Assembly (NCBI GenBank): GCA_029934815.1
Contig: JAOZLM010000140.1
Span: forward strand, 1 to 6,175
Reading direction: 5' to 3'
DNA from: Desulfocapsa sp.
GTDB lineage: Bacteria; Desulfobacterota; Desulfobulbia; Desulfobulbales; Desulfocapsaceae
Length of the DNA: 6,175 nt
A program made the translations under genes and the position numbers. Positions 1-6,133 of this stretch are shown in pieces. Numbering within the stretch: position 1 is the first letter of the stretch; every line of letters begins with the position of its first letter. Under the pieces are notes generated by a model. That model did no database searches. It was not told the origin of the DNA and saw nothing but the letters and a program-made list of their open reading frames with translations.

Positions 1-536
1 TTGGTAACCCAGTCGCGAAAAGCTTCATTGATGGCATCTTTTAAGGTTCTTGAACCATCTTTTACAGGAACTACTGTGGCCCCCATTTTTTCCATCCAGA
101 ACACATTGGGGCGTTGCCGTAATACATCTTCTTCGCCCATATAAATGGTGCATTCGAGTCCGAATTTTGCAGCCATGGTGGCCGTGGCCATACCATGCTG
201 TCCGGCACCGGTTTCTGCAATCACCCGTTTTTTACCCATGCGTTTTACCAGAAGACCCTGTCCCATAACATTATTTGCCTTATGGGCACCTGTATGGTTG
301 AGATCTTCGCGCTTAATATAAATCTGAGCACCACCAAATTTTTTTGTCAGATTTTCAGCATGGGTGAGAGGGGTAGGGCGACAGGAGTAGGTTGACATGA
401 GATGGATATACTCTTCCCAGAAAGCTGGGTCTTTCCGGCATCTTGCATATTCTTCTTTTAGATCCTGAAAGGTTTGATATAAGACCTCCGGGATATAGGC
501 TCCACCCCAGTTGCCGAAAAATCCATTTACATCCAT
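1..536 (-). CDS. trpB: Tryptophan synthase beta subunit, N-terminal part (gene continues beyond the left edge)
   Basis: TrpB condenses indole with L-serine to make tryptophan. It is a cytoplasmic PLP enzyme and pairs with TrpA, which supplies indole. Only the first 178 codons are in the window, about 45% of the usual ~400 residues. Visible hallmarks are the start MDVNGFFGNWGGAYIPE, the PLP-lysine motif HTGAHKANN with the Schiff-base Lys at residue 86, and IAETGAGQHG with the catalytic Glu at residue 108 (Salmonella Glu109 equivalent). RQRPNVF at 140-146, followed by a Met-Gly-Ala segment, is also typical of the family. The ATG at 536-534 is preceded by GGAG (544-547) at a good distance, and the protein begins where TrpB homologues begin. 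No frameshift is seen in the visible part. The gene is divergent from fliW. trpA or other trp genes may lie further left, but that cannot be seen. Confidence 0.96.
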   Translation of the reverse strand, partial: MDVNGFFGNWGGAYIPEVLYQTFQDLKEEYARCRKDPAFWEEYIHLMSTYSCRPTPLTHAENLTKKFGGAQIYIKREDLNHTGAHKANNVMGQGLLVKRMGKKRVIAETGAGQHGMATATMAAKFGLECTIYMGEEDVLRQRPNVFWMEKMGATVVPVKDGSRTLKDAINEAFRDWVT

Positions 537-572
537 GTTCTGACTCCAATAAAAAAGCTTAAAAAAAAGATC

Positions 573-600
573 ATTATTGCCGATAAAATAAAAACGGCAA
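573..600 (-). promoter_or_regulatory. Possible sigma70-like promoter for trpB
   Basis: On the minus strand, TTGCCG (595-600) and AATAAT (573-578) are separated by 16 bases. They resemble -35 and -10 boxes, matching the consensus at 4/6 and 5/6, and lie about 37 bases upstream of the trpB start codon. The boxes coincide with the two arms of the 576-601 palindrome, so anything binding that palindrome would cover this promoter. This is pattern matching in AT-rich DNA and the call is weak. Confidence 0.3.
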
Positions 601-606
601 TTTTTT
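576..606 (+). terminator. Hairpin plus T-tract between trpB and fliW (terminator or attenuator-like)
   Basis: ATTGCCG (576-582) pairs perfectly with CGGCAAT (595-601) around a 12-base AT-rich loop, and six T residues (601-606) follow directly on the plus strand. This is the layout of an intrinsic terminator, but the stem is short and the loop large. No gene points into it on the plus strand within the window: trpB runs the other way. It would therefore stop antisense transcription leaving trpB, or attenuate a fliW transcript started upstream of it. It ends only 26 bases before the fliW start codon. Read on the minus strand, a run of eight T lies 7 bases past the stem, which is too far for a standard terminator. 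Confidence 0.45.
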
Positions 607-632
607 AATATTAAATTACAAGGGAGCGCACT

Positions 633-1055
633 ATGAGTATGCAGAGCAGCGTCATAGAACAACCACCGATTCCGTTAGAAAAAATATTCACATTTCCACA
701 AGGCATTCCCGGGTTCGAAGAATACACTACTTTCAAAATATTTCACAAGGATGATGGAAAAATTTCAGCATATTGGCTGGAATCCTGTGAGGATCCGGAA
801 GTTACGTTCACCCTTGTTGATCCTACGGCATATGATTTGAATTACGATATTTATCTTGATGATCTTGAAGCAGAGACTATCAAAGCCGATAATCCTCATG
901 ATATCGGGGTGTTTCTGATATTGAAAAAAGGTGATGGAAACAATCAGAAAGTAGGGCTGGGTGCAAATATTGGCGGGCCGTTAGTAATTAACGTCCATGA
1001 ACAACTCGGTTTACAAAAAGTGCTTAAACATCATAAGAACGTCACTGAACATTGA
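633..1055 (+). CDS. fliW: Flagellar assembly factor FliW (CsrA antagonist)
   Basis: FliW is a small cytoplasmic protein. In the systems studied it binds flagellin and, when released, binds CsrA and relieves CsrA repression of flagellin translation. The 140-residue length fits the family (about 130-155). Family signatures are the N-terminal FPQGIPGFEEY (21-31), a central W-L-E-S/DP segment (48-55), the VFLIL strand (93-97), and GPLVIN (115-120) followed by HEQLGLQKVL (122-131), which matches the family's APIVIN...KQIGKQLVL region. The ATG at 633 has AGGGAG (621-626) six bases upstream. An in-frame ATG two codons later is less well spaced. No csrA, flagellin or hook gene is in the window, although these often adjoin fliW. 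The stop lies inside the 3' end of the convergent gene, with a 14-base overlap. Recognition is from motifs only. Confidence 0.93.
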   Translation: MSMQSSVIEQPPIPLEKIFTFPQGIPGFEEYTTFKIFHKDDGKISAYWLESCEDPEVTFTLVDPTAYDLNYDIYLDDLEAETIKADNPHDIGVFLILKKGDGNNQKVGLGANIGGPLVINVHEQLGLQKVLKHHKNVTEH

Positions 1056-2685
1056 TGCCAGCCTTTGTCAGCTGCAACCTGCATGCTGCTGCAAAATCTT
1101 CAGGATAGTGGCCGTTTATATACCGTAGTTGCGCTTCACTAAATGCCCCCGGTGATTCCGGAAGCCGGGGGAGGAAGCTGTAGAGCAGATGTTGCTTGTC
1201 TGGTGCTTCGCTACTAATCCTCTTTGGATATTCGATTGAGGTAACCATTCGTGCACCAAGACCGGCAAGGGCTTTTTGTGCTGCAAAAATACCATAATTT
1301 AATGAATCTCTGGCACTGCTGTCTGCATCCAGAATATTTCCGATAATTTTACCATCCGAATTTTGAAGAGCCATTAACTGCAGCTCCCATTGGGAGGTCT
1401 GGGCTTTTGGAACAAAGAGTATGGCATGCTCGTCTTCCCACAGAATCAGGCTTGATTGGAGTTCCTCAGCTTTTCTTCCATCCATACGTACATTATTTCT
1501 TATACAATGAAGGTAATCAGAGAAGAAATCACTGTCTGTTTCTTTGTTGTAATCCGTAATAACTTCTGCGACCATATCCCCACAGCCAAATGATTTCATT
1601 GTTTCACTGCAAGCACTGCAATCATCGGTAAATTGCTCAACCGTCTCAGGAAGCATTGCATACTGCTGATGAATCTGCTGGTGTGATGCGTGAAGTCTAT
1701 AGCCTGTTGGAGCAAAATCAAAACCAAAATTCCATCCCCAGAGTGTTGATGAAAATTCGGGTGTTAATCCACTTTGGATTTTTGTGCGGATCTTTATACG
1801 TAAAGATTCAAGATCACTTGTGGAGAGTTGAACTTGTTTTGTGGGGGATGATATTGCAAGGTAATCTGCCAAACGTAAAAAGGTTCGCTGGTAATAGAGT
1901 TGTCTTAACCCTTTTATATCAGCAAGTGTTAGTTGATCAATGGAATAGCGGATAGCATCATCTGCCATATTTGCCGCATAATGTCCGTTAGCAATATAAG
2001 AATTTCGTCTCAGATATTCATATACATGGCTGTTATCCTTCTGGTATTCTCCAACAATTTCACTGTTTCCCTGAGCACCAGGACGCAGCACCATGGCTTT
2101 TTTATAACTTTCCGGTAATACGGGATTATTAGCAACGGCTTCAAAAAGTGGGTGGTTGTGGATAATTGAACGAACCCGGGAATTAGTGTCCTTTTTATAA
2201 AAAAGACCTGTTGGAATGTTTTGTGTATCTTTAACAAAATCACAGGAAATTTCAGCAAGACGGGTCAGATCGTTTGGATCAGTTGAGGTGGTTGCCAGAG
2301 TGAGCAATAAAGGGGCCGGGAGCTTTTCAAGAAGAGATGTTTCCATACCTTCATCCTGAAGTAAGCTGGTAAAAGACAGCTCATCTCTGGGAGCTAAACA
2401 AATTCGTTCAGGATTGTTAACATTTGCTTCTGCCCATTCTTTATCGATATATGTTGAACCTCGAAATGAAAATGGATTAGGGATTTCATAAATCCAATCA
2501 GCACCTTCCACAACAACAGGTCCTTCAGGATAATTGGCATCGTTGGAGTATGAGGCACCAGAGTCAAGTTGACCAAGTTCATTTAGTACTGTTTTGTTAC
2601 GGTAATTTTCAACTGTGTAGGCAGGTTTGTGGATACCAAAAACAAACTTGCCATCAGGCCTTACACAAGTACGAAGTTTCATCAT
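1042..2685 (-). CDS. GalT-like HIT-superfamily protein with an unknown N-terminal region
   Basis: The exact function is not recognised. From about residue 225 on, the 547-residue protein follows the two-repeat layout of the GalT / ADP-glucose or Ap4A phosphorylase branch of the HIT superfamily. ASHQQIHQQ (333-341) stands where GalT has AS-x-P-HPH-x-Q. The nucleophile-position His is kept at 339, but the preceding His is Gln337. A CxxC (356, 359) follows, as in many GalT homologues. Next come ILWEDEHAILFVP (414-426) with TSQWEL (430-435), matching the family's VxENExxxxxVP...PFE, then FLPRL (504-508) and RYINGHYPEDFAAACR (521-536), matching the usual LPRL...YIN..PEEAA end. Residues 1-220 lack a recognisable domain. 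No signal peptide or membrane segment is evident. It is last in the upp operon; its ATG overlaps the rsmI stop as ATGA. A nucleotidyl transfer or phosphorolysis reaction on a sugar nucleotide or dinucleotide is inferred, and the substrate is unknown. Confidence 0.62.
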   Translation of the reverse strand: MMKLRTCVRPDGKFVFGIHKPAYTVENYRNKTVLNELGQLDSGASYSNDANYPEGPVVVEGADWIYEIPNPFSFRGSTYIDKEWAEANVNNPERICLAPRDELSFTSLLQDEGMETSLLEKLPAPLLLTLATTSTDPNDLTRLAEISCDFVKDTQNIPTGLFYKKDTNSRVRSIIHNHPLFEAVANNPVLPESYKKAMVLRPGAQGNSEIVGEYQKDNSHVYEYLRRNSYIANGHYAANMADDAIRYSIDQLTLADIKGLRQLYYQRTFLRLADYLAISSPTKQVQLSTSDLESLRIKIRTKIQSGLTPEFSSTLWGWNFGFDFAPTGYRLHASHQQIHQQYAMLPETVEQFTDDCSACSETMKSFGCGDMVAEVITDYNKETDSDFFSDYLHCIRNNVRMDGRKAEELQSSLILWEDEHAILFVPKAQTSQWELQLMALQNSDGKIIGNILDADSSARDSLNYGIFAAQKALAGLGARMVTSIEYPKRISSEAPDKQHLLYSFLPRLPESPGAFSEAQLRYINGHYPEDFAAACRLQLTKAGINVQ

Positions 2686-3536
2686 TTCTTTTTATAGATG
2701 ACTAATGCGTTCTGATAAACTGCTGATCGCGAAAGACCAAGATCACTTGCAATTTTACGACTCACATCTTTTACGCTCAGCGTTGTGTTTTCCCTGTACC
2801 AGACGAGAAGTTCTTCCACATTTTCCCCTTCAGCTCTGATAATTTTTCCGGGGTGAACAATTAGAACAAATTCGCCTCGATTTTTTGGGCCACTGGCAAG
2901 CTCAAGAAGGTCACTGATTTTTCCTGCCTGCAAATCTTCATGTGCTTTCGTCAGTTCTCTTGCCCAAAATCCGGTCCTGTCCCCCATGATTTGGAGAATA
3001 TCAGAAAGTAAGCCCTGGATTCGACGAGGGGATTCATAAAAAACAATAGGGTGGGGATGATCAGTAAGAGAAGTAAGCAAGGTCTTGCGTTGTGACTTTT
3101 TAGAAGGCGCAAATCCTAAAAATAAAAAGGATGAATCTGTAATTCCTGAAACCGAAAGTGCGGTAGCTAATGCAGAAGGGCCGGGCAGAGGAACAACAGT
3201 AATACCTTCTTTATGAGCAAGGCGTACAAGTACAGCACCGGGATCCGAAATTCCAGGTGTGCCGGCATCAGAAACCAGCGCAATAGATTCACCGGCAAGT
3301 ATCCTCTCAACAAGTTGAACAGAACGCGCCTGTTCCTTTTCACGGTAGTAGCTGATCAGGGGAGTGCTGATCTCAAAATGGGTGAGGAGCTTGCGGGTAT
3401 GCCGGGTATCTTCCGCTGCTATTACATCGACTTCCTTAAGGATTCGTAACGCTCGTAACGTTATATCCTCAAGGTTGCCAATGGGGGTAGCAGTAATATA
3501 AAGAGTACCCGGCTGTTTTGGACTTACTTTTTCCAT
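2682..3536 (-). CDS. rsmI: 16S rRNA (cytidine-1402-2'-O)-methyltransferase RsmI
   Basis: RsmI transfers a methyl group from S-adenosylmethionine to the 2'-O of C1402 in the decoding centre of 16S rRNA. It belongs to the tetrapyrrole-methylase fold. The 284-residue length is typical. Family motifs in order are YITATPIGNLEDITLRAL (13-30), AAEDTRHTRKLL (40-51), VSDAGTPGISDPG (88-100), LPGPSALATAL (117-127), FLGFAP (139-144) and YESPRR (167-172). A small C-terminal helical domain (about 252-284) carries LGLSRSAVYQ. The ATG start lies 9 bases after the upstream permease stop, and no convincing Shine-Dalgarno sequence precedes it. Translation probably depends on ribosomes finishing the permease. 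Its own stop overlaps the next start by four bases. No key motif is missing. Confidence 0.96.
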   Translation of the reverse strand: MEKVSPKQPGTLYITATPIGNLEDITLRALRILKEVDVIAAEDTRHTRKLLTHFEISTPLISYYREKEQARSVQLVERILAGESIALVSDAGTPGISDPGAVLVRLAHKEGITVVPLPGPSALATALSVSGITDSSFLFLGFAPSKKSQRKTLLTSLTDHPHPIVFYESPRRIQGLLSDILQIMGDRTGFWARELTKAHEDLQAGKISDLLELASGPKNRGEFVLIVHPGKIIRAEGENVEELLVWYRENTTLSVKDVSRKIASDLGLSRSAVYQNALVIYKKK

Positions 3537-3545
3537 TTATAAGGT

Positions 3546-4802
3546 TTAATCGTTGGCTTTTTTCTTTTTGCCAGGCAGAATCAGGTTTAATAGCACGCCA
3601 AGGATTCCGGCGAGTCCAATACCTTTCACTGTAAAAGCACCAGCAGAAAAACTCATTCCGCCAATACCCATAACCATAATAAGAGAGACAATAGCAAGGT
3701 TACGAGGTTCGGTAAGATCTTCCTGAGATCTCACAAGTGTATTTAAACCAACAACAGTAATTGCACCAAAGAGAAGAAGCATAATTCCGCCCATAACAGG
3801 GGAGGGAATGGTTTGTAATAAGGCGCCAACTTTACCAACAAATGCTAAGGCAATTGCAATAATTGCTGCCCAGGTCATAACTGCAGGATTAAAGATTTTG
3901 GTAAGGGTCACTGCACCGGTGACTTCGGAGTAAGTTGTATTTGGCGGTCCACCAAAAAAAGATGCGAAACTTGTGGCGAGTCCGTCTCCAAGCATGGTGC
4001 GATGGATACCCGGATCTTTAATATAATCTTTTCCGGTAACTGATCCGATGGCAAGAATATCACCAAAGTGTTCAATGGCAGGAGCAATAGCCACTGGTAC
4101 AATAAAGAAAATTGCTTCAAGATTCCACTCAGGGTAGGTAAAAGATGGCATGGCAAACCAGGCAGCCTCCTGAACAGGAGCGAAATTCACAAGACCAAGG
4201 GGTATCGAGACAAGATATCCGGCAACGACTCCACAGAGAATAGGGATTAATTTTAAGAAACTTCCCCCCAGTAATGAAGCTGCAAGAGTAACGGTCAGGG
4301 AAGTAATGGAAACAATCAATGCAGTGTTACGGGGAACGAGCTCTACAGATCCATCACCAGCCATACCAGTGGCCATAAAAACAGCAACAGGAGCTAAGAT
4401 CAAACCAATCACCATGATTACAGGGCCTGTAACAACAGGTGGCAGTATGCGGTGAAGGATCTCACCACCCTGAAAGTATATAAGAATGGAAAGCAGTACA
4501 TAAAAAAGTCCAGCAGCCATTAATCCACACATGGTACCGGCAATACCCCATGTCTGAACACCATAAATAATAGGAGCAATAAAGGCAAAAGAAGAGGCAA
4601 GAAAAATAGGAACCTTGCCTTTAGTAACGATTTGAAAAAGTAACGTACCGGCACCTGCTGTAAAAAGAGCAACATTTGGGTTTAAACCAGTGAGGAGAGG
4701 AACAAGTACCAGGGCACCAAGAGCTACAAAGAGCATTTGAGCACCAAGGATAATATCCTTTGCCTGGAATTTATAATCTGTATCGTACTGTGGCGTTTCC
4801 AT
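3546..4802 (-). CDS. uraA: Uracil/xanthine permease of the NAT/NCS2 family (UraA-like)
   Basis: This is an inner-membrane nucleobase:cation symporter of the nucleobase-ascorbate transporter family. The 418 residues (E. coli UraA has 429) form many hydrophobic segments consistent with 14 helices, including hairpin helices around 64-82 and 278-292. Binding-site positions can be aligned: IEHFGD (243-248) gives Glu244 at the UraA Glu241 position, and GGPPNTTYSE (284-293) gives Glu293 at the UraA Glu290 position. PSPVMGG (333-339) is a further conserved signature. The C-terminus ends in Lys residues (GKKKKAND). The start codon has GGAG (4811-4814) 8 bases upstream. The gene lies 17 bases after upp, the usual partner for uracil salvage, so uracil is the likeliest substrate. 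Asp248 and Val294 differ from E. coli UraA (His and Asn), so xanthine or another base is not excluded. Confidence 0.9.
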   Translation of the reverse strand: METPQYDTDYKFQAKDIILGAQMLFVALGALVLVPLLTGLNPNVALFTAGAGTLLFQIVTKGKVPIFLASSFAFIAPIIYGVQTWGIAGTMCGLMAAGLFYVLLSILIYFQGGEILHRILPPVVTGPVIMVIGLILAPVAVFMATGMAGDGSVELVPRNTALIVSITSLTVTLAASLLGGSFLKLIPILCGVVAGYLVSIPLGLVNFAPVQEAAWFAMPSFTYPEWNLEAIFFIVPVAIAPAIEHFGDILAIGSVTGKDYIKDPGIHRTMLGDGLATSFASFFGGPPNTTYSEVTGAVTLTKIFNPAVMTWAAIIAIALAFVGKVGALLQTIPSPVMGGIMLLLFGAITVVGLNTLVRSQEDLTEPRNLAIVSLIMVMGIGGMSFSAGAFTVKGIGLAGILGVLLNLILPGKKKKAND

Positions 4803-4819
4803 TCTATCTTCTCCGTCTA

Positions 4820-5446
4820 TTATTTTGTTCCAAAAAGTTTGTCACCAGCATCACCAAGACCTGGAAGAATATAGCCATTTTCATTTAAGTGATCATCAAG
4901 GGCTGCTGTGAAGATATCGACATCAGGATGGGCATCCTGAATTTTTTTAACACCTTCTGGAGCAGAAACCAAAAAAAGACCTTTAATGGATGTACATCCT
5001 GCATCTTTTAACAACTTAATAGTGGCATTAAGCGTACCACCAGTGGCGAGCATTGGATCCAGAATTAAGGCAGTACGCTGATCGATATTTTTGGCAAGCT
5101 TGACATAGTACTGAACAGGTTGAAGGGTTTCTTCATCACGATAAAAACCAACAATTGATTCTTTTGCAGATGGAATAAGATCAAAACAACCATCCATCAT
5201 CCCAAGACCAGCACGCAAGATCGGGACAAAAGTGATCTTTTTCCCTTTGATTTTTTCAACAACCGTTTCACCAGCCCAGGTATCAATGGTACGAGTTTCT
5301 GTGGGCAGGTCTTTCGTCGCTTCATAAGTGAGTAATCTGGCAATTTCTGATGCAAGGGCTCTGAAATCTTTAGTAGAGATATCTTTTTGTCGTAACAAAC
5401 CGACTTTATGGCGAACCAGTGGATGGTCTACAACGTGTACAGTCAT
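4820..5446 (-). CDS. upp: Uracil phosphoribosyltransferase
   Basis: Upp converts uracil and PRPP to UMP and pyrophosphate, the key step of pyrimidine salvage, in the cytoplasm. The 208-residue length equals the E. coli enzyme. Signatures include PILRAGLGM (75-83), the PRPP-binding loop LILDPMLATGGT (127-138), and the C-terminal uracil-binding segment GYILPGLGDAGDKLFGTK (191-208). The ATG at 5446-5444 has a strong AGGAG (5453-5457) six bases upstream, and the protein begins where homologues do. It is the first gene of the upp-uraA-rsmI-GalT-like cluster, so its promoter in 5447-5711 probably drives all four. No PyrR-type leader hairpin or anti-terminator was found by eye in the upstream region. 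Confidence 0.98.
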   Translation of the reverse strand: MTVHVVDHPLVRHKVGLLRQKDISTKDFRALASEIARLLTYEATKDLPTETRTIDTWAGETVVEKIKGKKITFVPILRAGLGMMDGCFDLIPSAKESIVGFYRDEETLQPVQYYVKLAKNIDQRTALILDPMLATGGTLNATIKLLKDAGCTSIKGLFLVSAPEGVKKIQDAHPDVDIFTAALDDHLNENGYILPGLGDAGDKLFGTK

Positions 5447-5567
5447 GGTGGTCTCCTGTAGTTAAATCGAAATGAAAGGGAGTGTTGAGAAATGTCCATA
5501 GATACATACAAAAAATAGTGCTTAAACTCAACTAAAGATACTGGGGATACAAAAAAAAATAAGATGG

Positions 5568-5573
5568 ATTATA
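5568..5573 (-). promoter_or_regulatory. Candidate -10 box of the upp operon
   Basis: The minus strand reads TATAAT here, a perfect match to the sigma70 -10 consensus, about 120 bases upstream of the upp start codon. At 17 bases spacing the -35 position holds only TTATTT, which is poor, so an activator or another promoter may be involved. A second weaker pair closer to the gene (TTGAGT, 17 bases, TATGTA) is possible. Confidence 0.35.
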
Positions 5574-5688
5574 AGGGGTGTTAAAACAATAAATAATTCC
5601 ATTTAAAAATACTGATAAAAATTGATTTTTCTGTTACCTTGTGACACTTAGGCAGGAAATGGTTTAAAAATATACGTAATAACAATAC

Positions 5689-5694
5689 TATAAT
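5689..5694 (+). promoter_or_regulatory. Candidate -10 box of the XRE gene
   Basis: TATAAT lies 17 bases before the GTG start codon at 5712. This is a perfect -10 match, but no good -35 hexamer is found at normal spacing: TTTAAA at 5663-5668 is 20 bases away. If transcription starts about 7 bases downstream of the box, the 5' leader would be only around ten bases. That leaves room for just the weak AGG at 5702-5704 as ribosome binding site. Confidence 0.35.
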
Positions 5695-5711
5695 TTATAG
5701 CAGGTATCACT

Positions 5712-6086
5712 GTGGACAAAGAATCGTTTGTACTAATTAGAAAGAAAATGAATAGAACTCAGAAGCAACTTGCTGAATTGTTAGGTGTTTCTTTGAAGGC
5801 AATTCATAGTTATGAGCAGGGTTGGCGAAAGATCCCATTACATATCGAACGGCAGCTCTGGTTTCTGATTTACCAGAAAAAGAAACAGGATGGTGTCACT
5901 TCAGAACCATGCTGGGAACGTAAATCCTGTGAAATGAAAGACGAATGCTCAGCGTATGAATTCAAATGTGGTGATATGTGCTGGTTCGTCTGTGGCACCA
6001 AATGTAAGTGTACCCGTGATGTTGATGTTCGGGAAAAAATGCAGGTTTGTAGAAAGTGTAAAATTCTGAAAGCTCTCTTGAAATAA
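5712..6086 (+). CDS. Small XRE-type helix-turn-helix protein with a Cys-rich 'CW' C-terminus
   Basis: This 124-residue protein is probably a DNA-binding regulator. Residues 5-55 form a Cro/C1-type helix-turn-helix, with TQKQLAELLGVSLKAIHSYE (16-35) as the paired helices. Residues 67-116 hold ten cysteines (67, 73, 79, 86, 90, 94, 98, 100, 113, 116) in a pattern CWE..C.....C.AY...C...CW..CGT.C, ending in VCRKC. This resembles the paired 'CW' motifs found at the ends of signalling proteins in Desulfobacterota, whose ligand is not known to me; a metal or iron-sulfur site is a reasonable guess. The start is GTG with only AGG at 5702-5704 upstream. An ATG at codon 13 would cut into the DNA-binding domain, so GTG is preferred. 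It is divergent from upp, so regulating that operon or itself is possible but unproven. Confidence 0.82.
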   Translation: MDKESFVLIRKKMNRTQKQLAELLGVSLKAIHSYEQGWRKIPLHIERQLWFLIYQKKKQDGVTSEPCWERKSCEMKDECSAYEFKCGDMCWFVCGTKCKCTRDVDVREKMQVCRKCKILKALLK

Positions 6087-6093
6087 TCGTTCT

Positions 6094-6133
6094 ATTTAAC
6101 CTTTGGTAACGTTACAGTTGCCGAAGGTTAAAT
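6094..6133. repeat. 17-bp inverted repeat (hairpin) downstream of the XRE gene
   Basis: The arms at 6094-6110 and 6117-6133 pair along all 17 positions, 15 Watson-Crick and two G-U on the plus-strand RNA, with a 6-base loop GTTACA. It begins 8 bases after the stop codon of the XRE gene. No T-tract follows on either strand, so it is not a standard intrinsic terminator. It could protect the mRNA 3' end, assist termination, or act as a bidirectional terminator with whatever lies to the right. The top of the stem and loop also contain the perfect palindrome GTAACGTTAC (6106-6115). Confidence 0.6.

Larger units (their letters stand above)
5447..5711. other. Divergent intergenic region between upp and the XRE gene
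   Basis: This 265-base AT-rich stretch carries the start regions of both divergent genes. It holds a candidate -10 box on each strand (listed separately), several A-runs, and a small AT-only inverted repeat, AAAAAT/ATTTTT at 5617-5630, which is too weak to call. No open reading frame with a ribosome binding site, no RNA gene and no clear operator palindrome was seen. If the 5568-5573 box is used, upp has an untranslated leader of roughly 115 bases. Confidence 0.6.

Noticed and set aside
50..395. Two overlapping plus-strand open frames (50-268 and 195-395) opposite trpB
   Set aside because: They are antisense to well-conserved trpB codons, have no ribosome binding site, and their translations resemble no protein family.
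355..549. A 64-residue minus-strand open frame overlapping the start of trpB
   Set aside because: It is in a different frame from trpB; the trpB frame from 536 carries all family motifs.
1066..1098. GCAGC/GCTGC-rich inverted bits near the end of the GalT-like gene as a possible terminator
   Set aside because: They lie inside coding sequence, the pairing is short and irregular, and no T-tract follows.
1656..2582. Several 60-99 residue open frames inside the GalT-like gene on both strands
   Set aside because: They are out-of-frame shadows of a long intact gene, without start signals or recognisable motifs.
3213..4250. Open frames at 3213-3449 (plus), 3908-4156 (minus) and 4068-4250 (plus)
   Set aside because: All lie within rsmI or the permease in other frames, and those parent genes have clear family signatures.
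5447..5567. PyrR-type or uracil-responsive leader upstream of upp
   Set aside because: I found no paired stems, anti-terminator or T-tract in the leader; the sequence is mostly unstructured AT-rich DNA by eye.
5617..5630. AAAAAT-TG-ATTTTT inverted repeat in the upp/XRE intergenic region
   Set aside because: It is only A/T, has a two-base loop, and is expected by chance in such AT-rich sequence; not a terminator or operator call.
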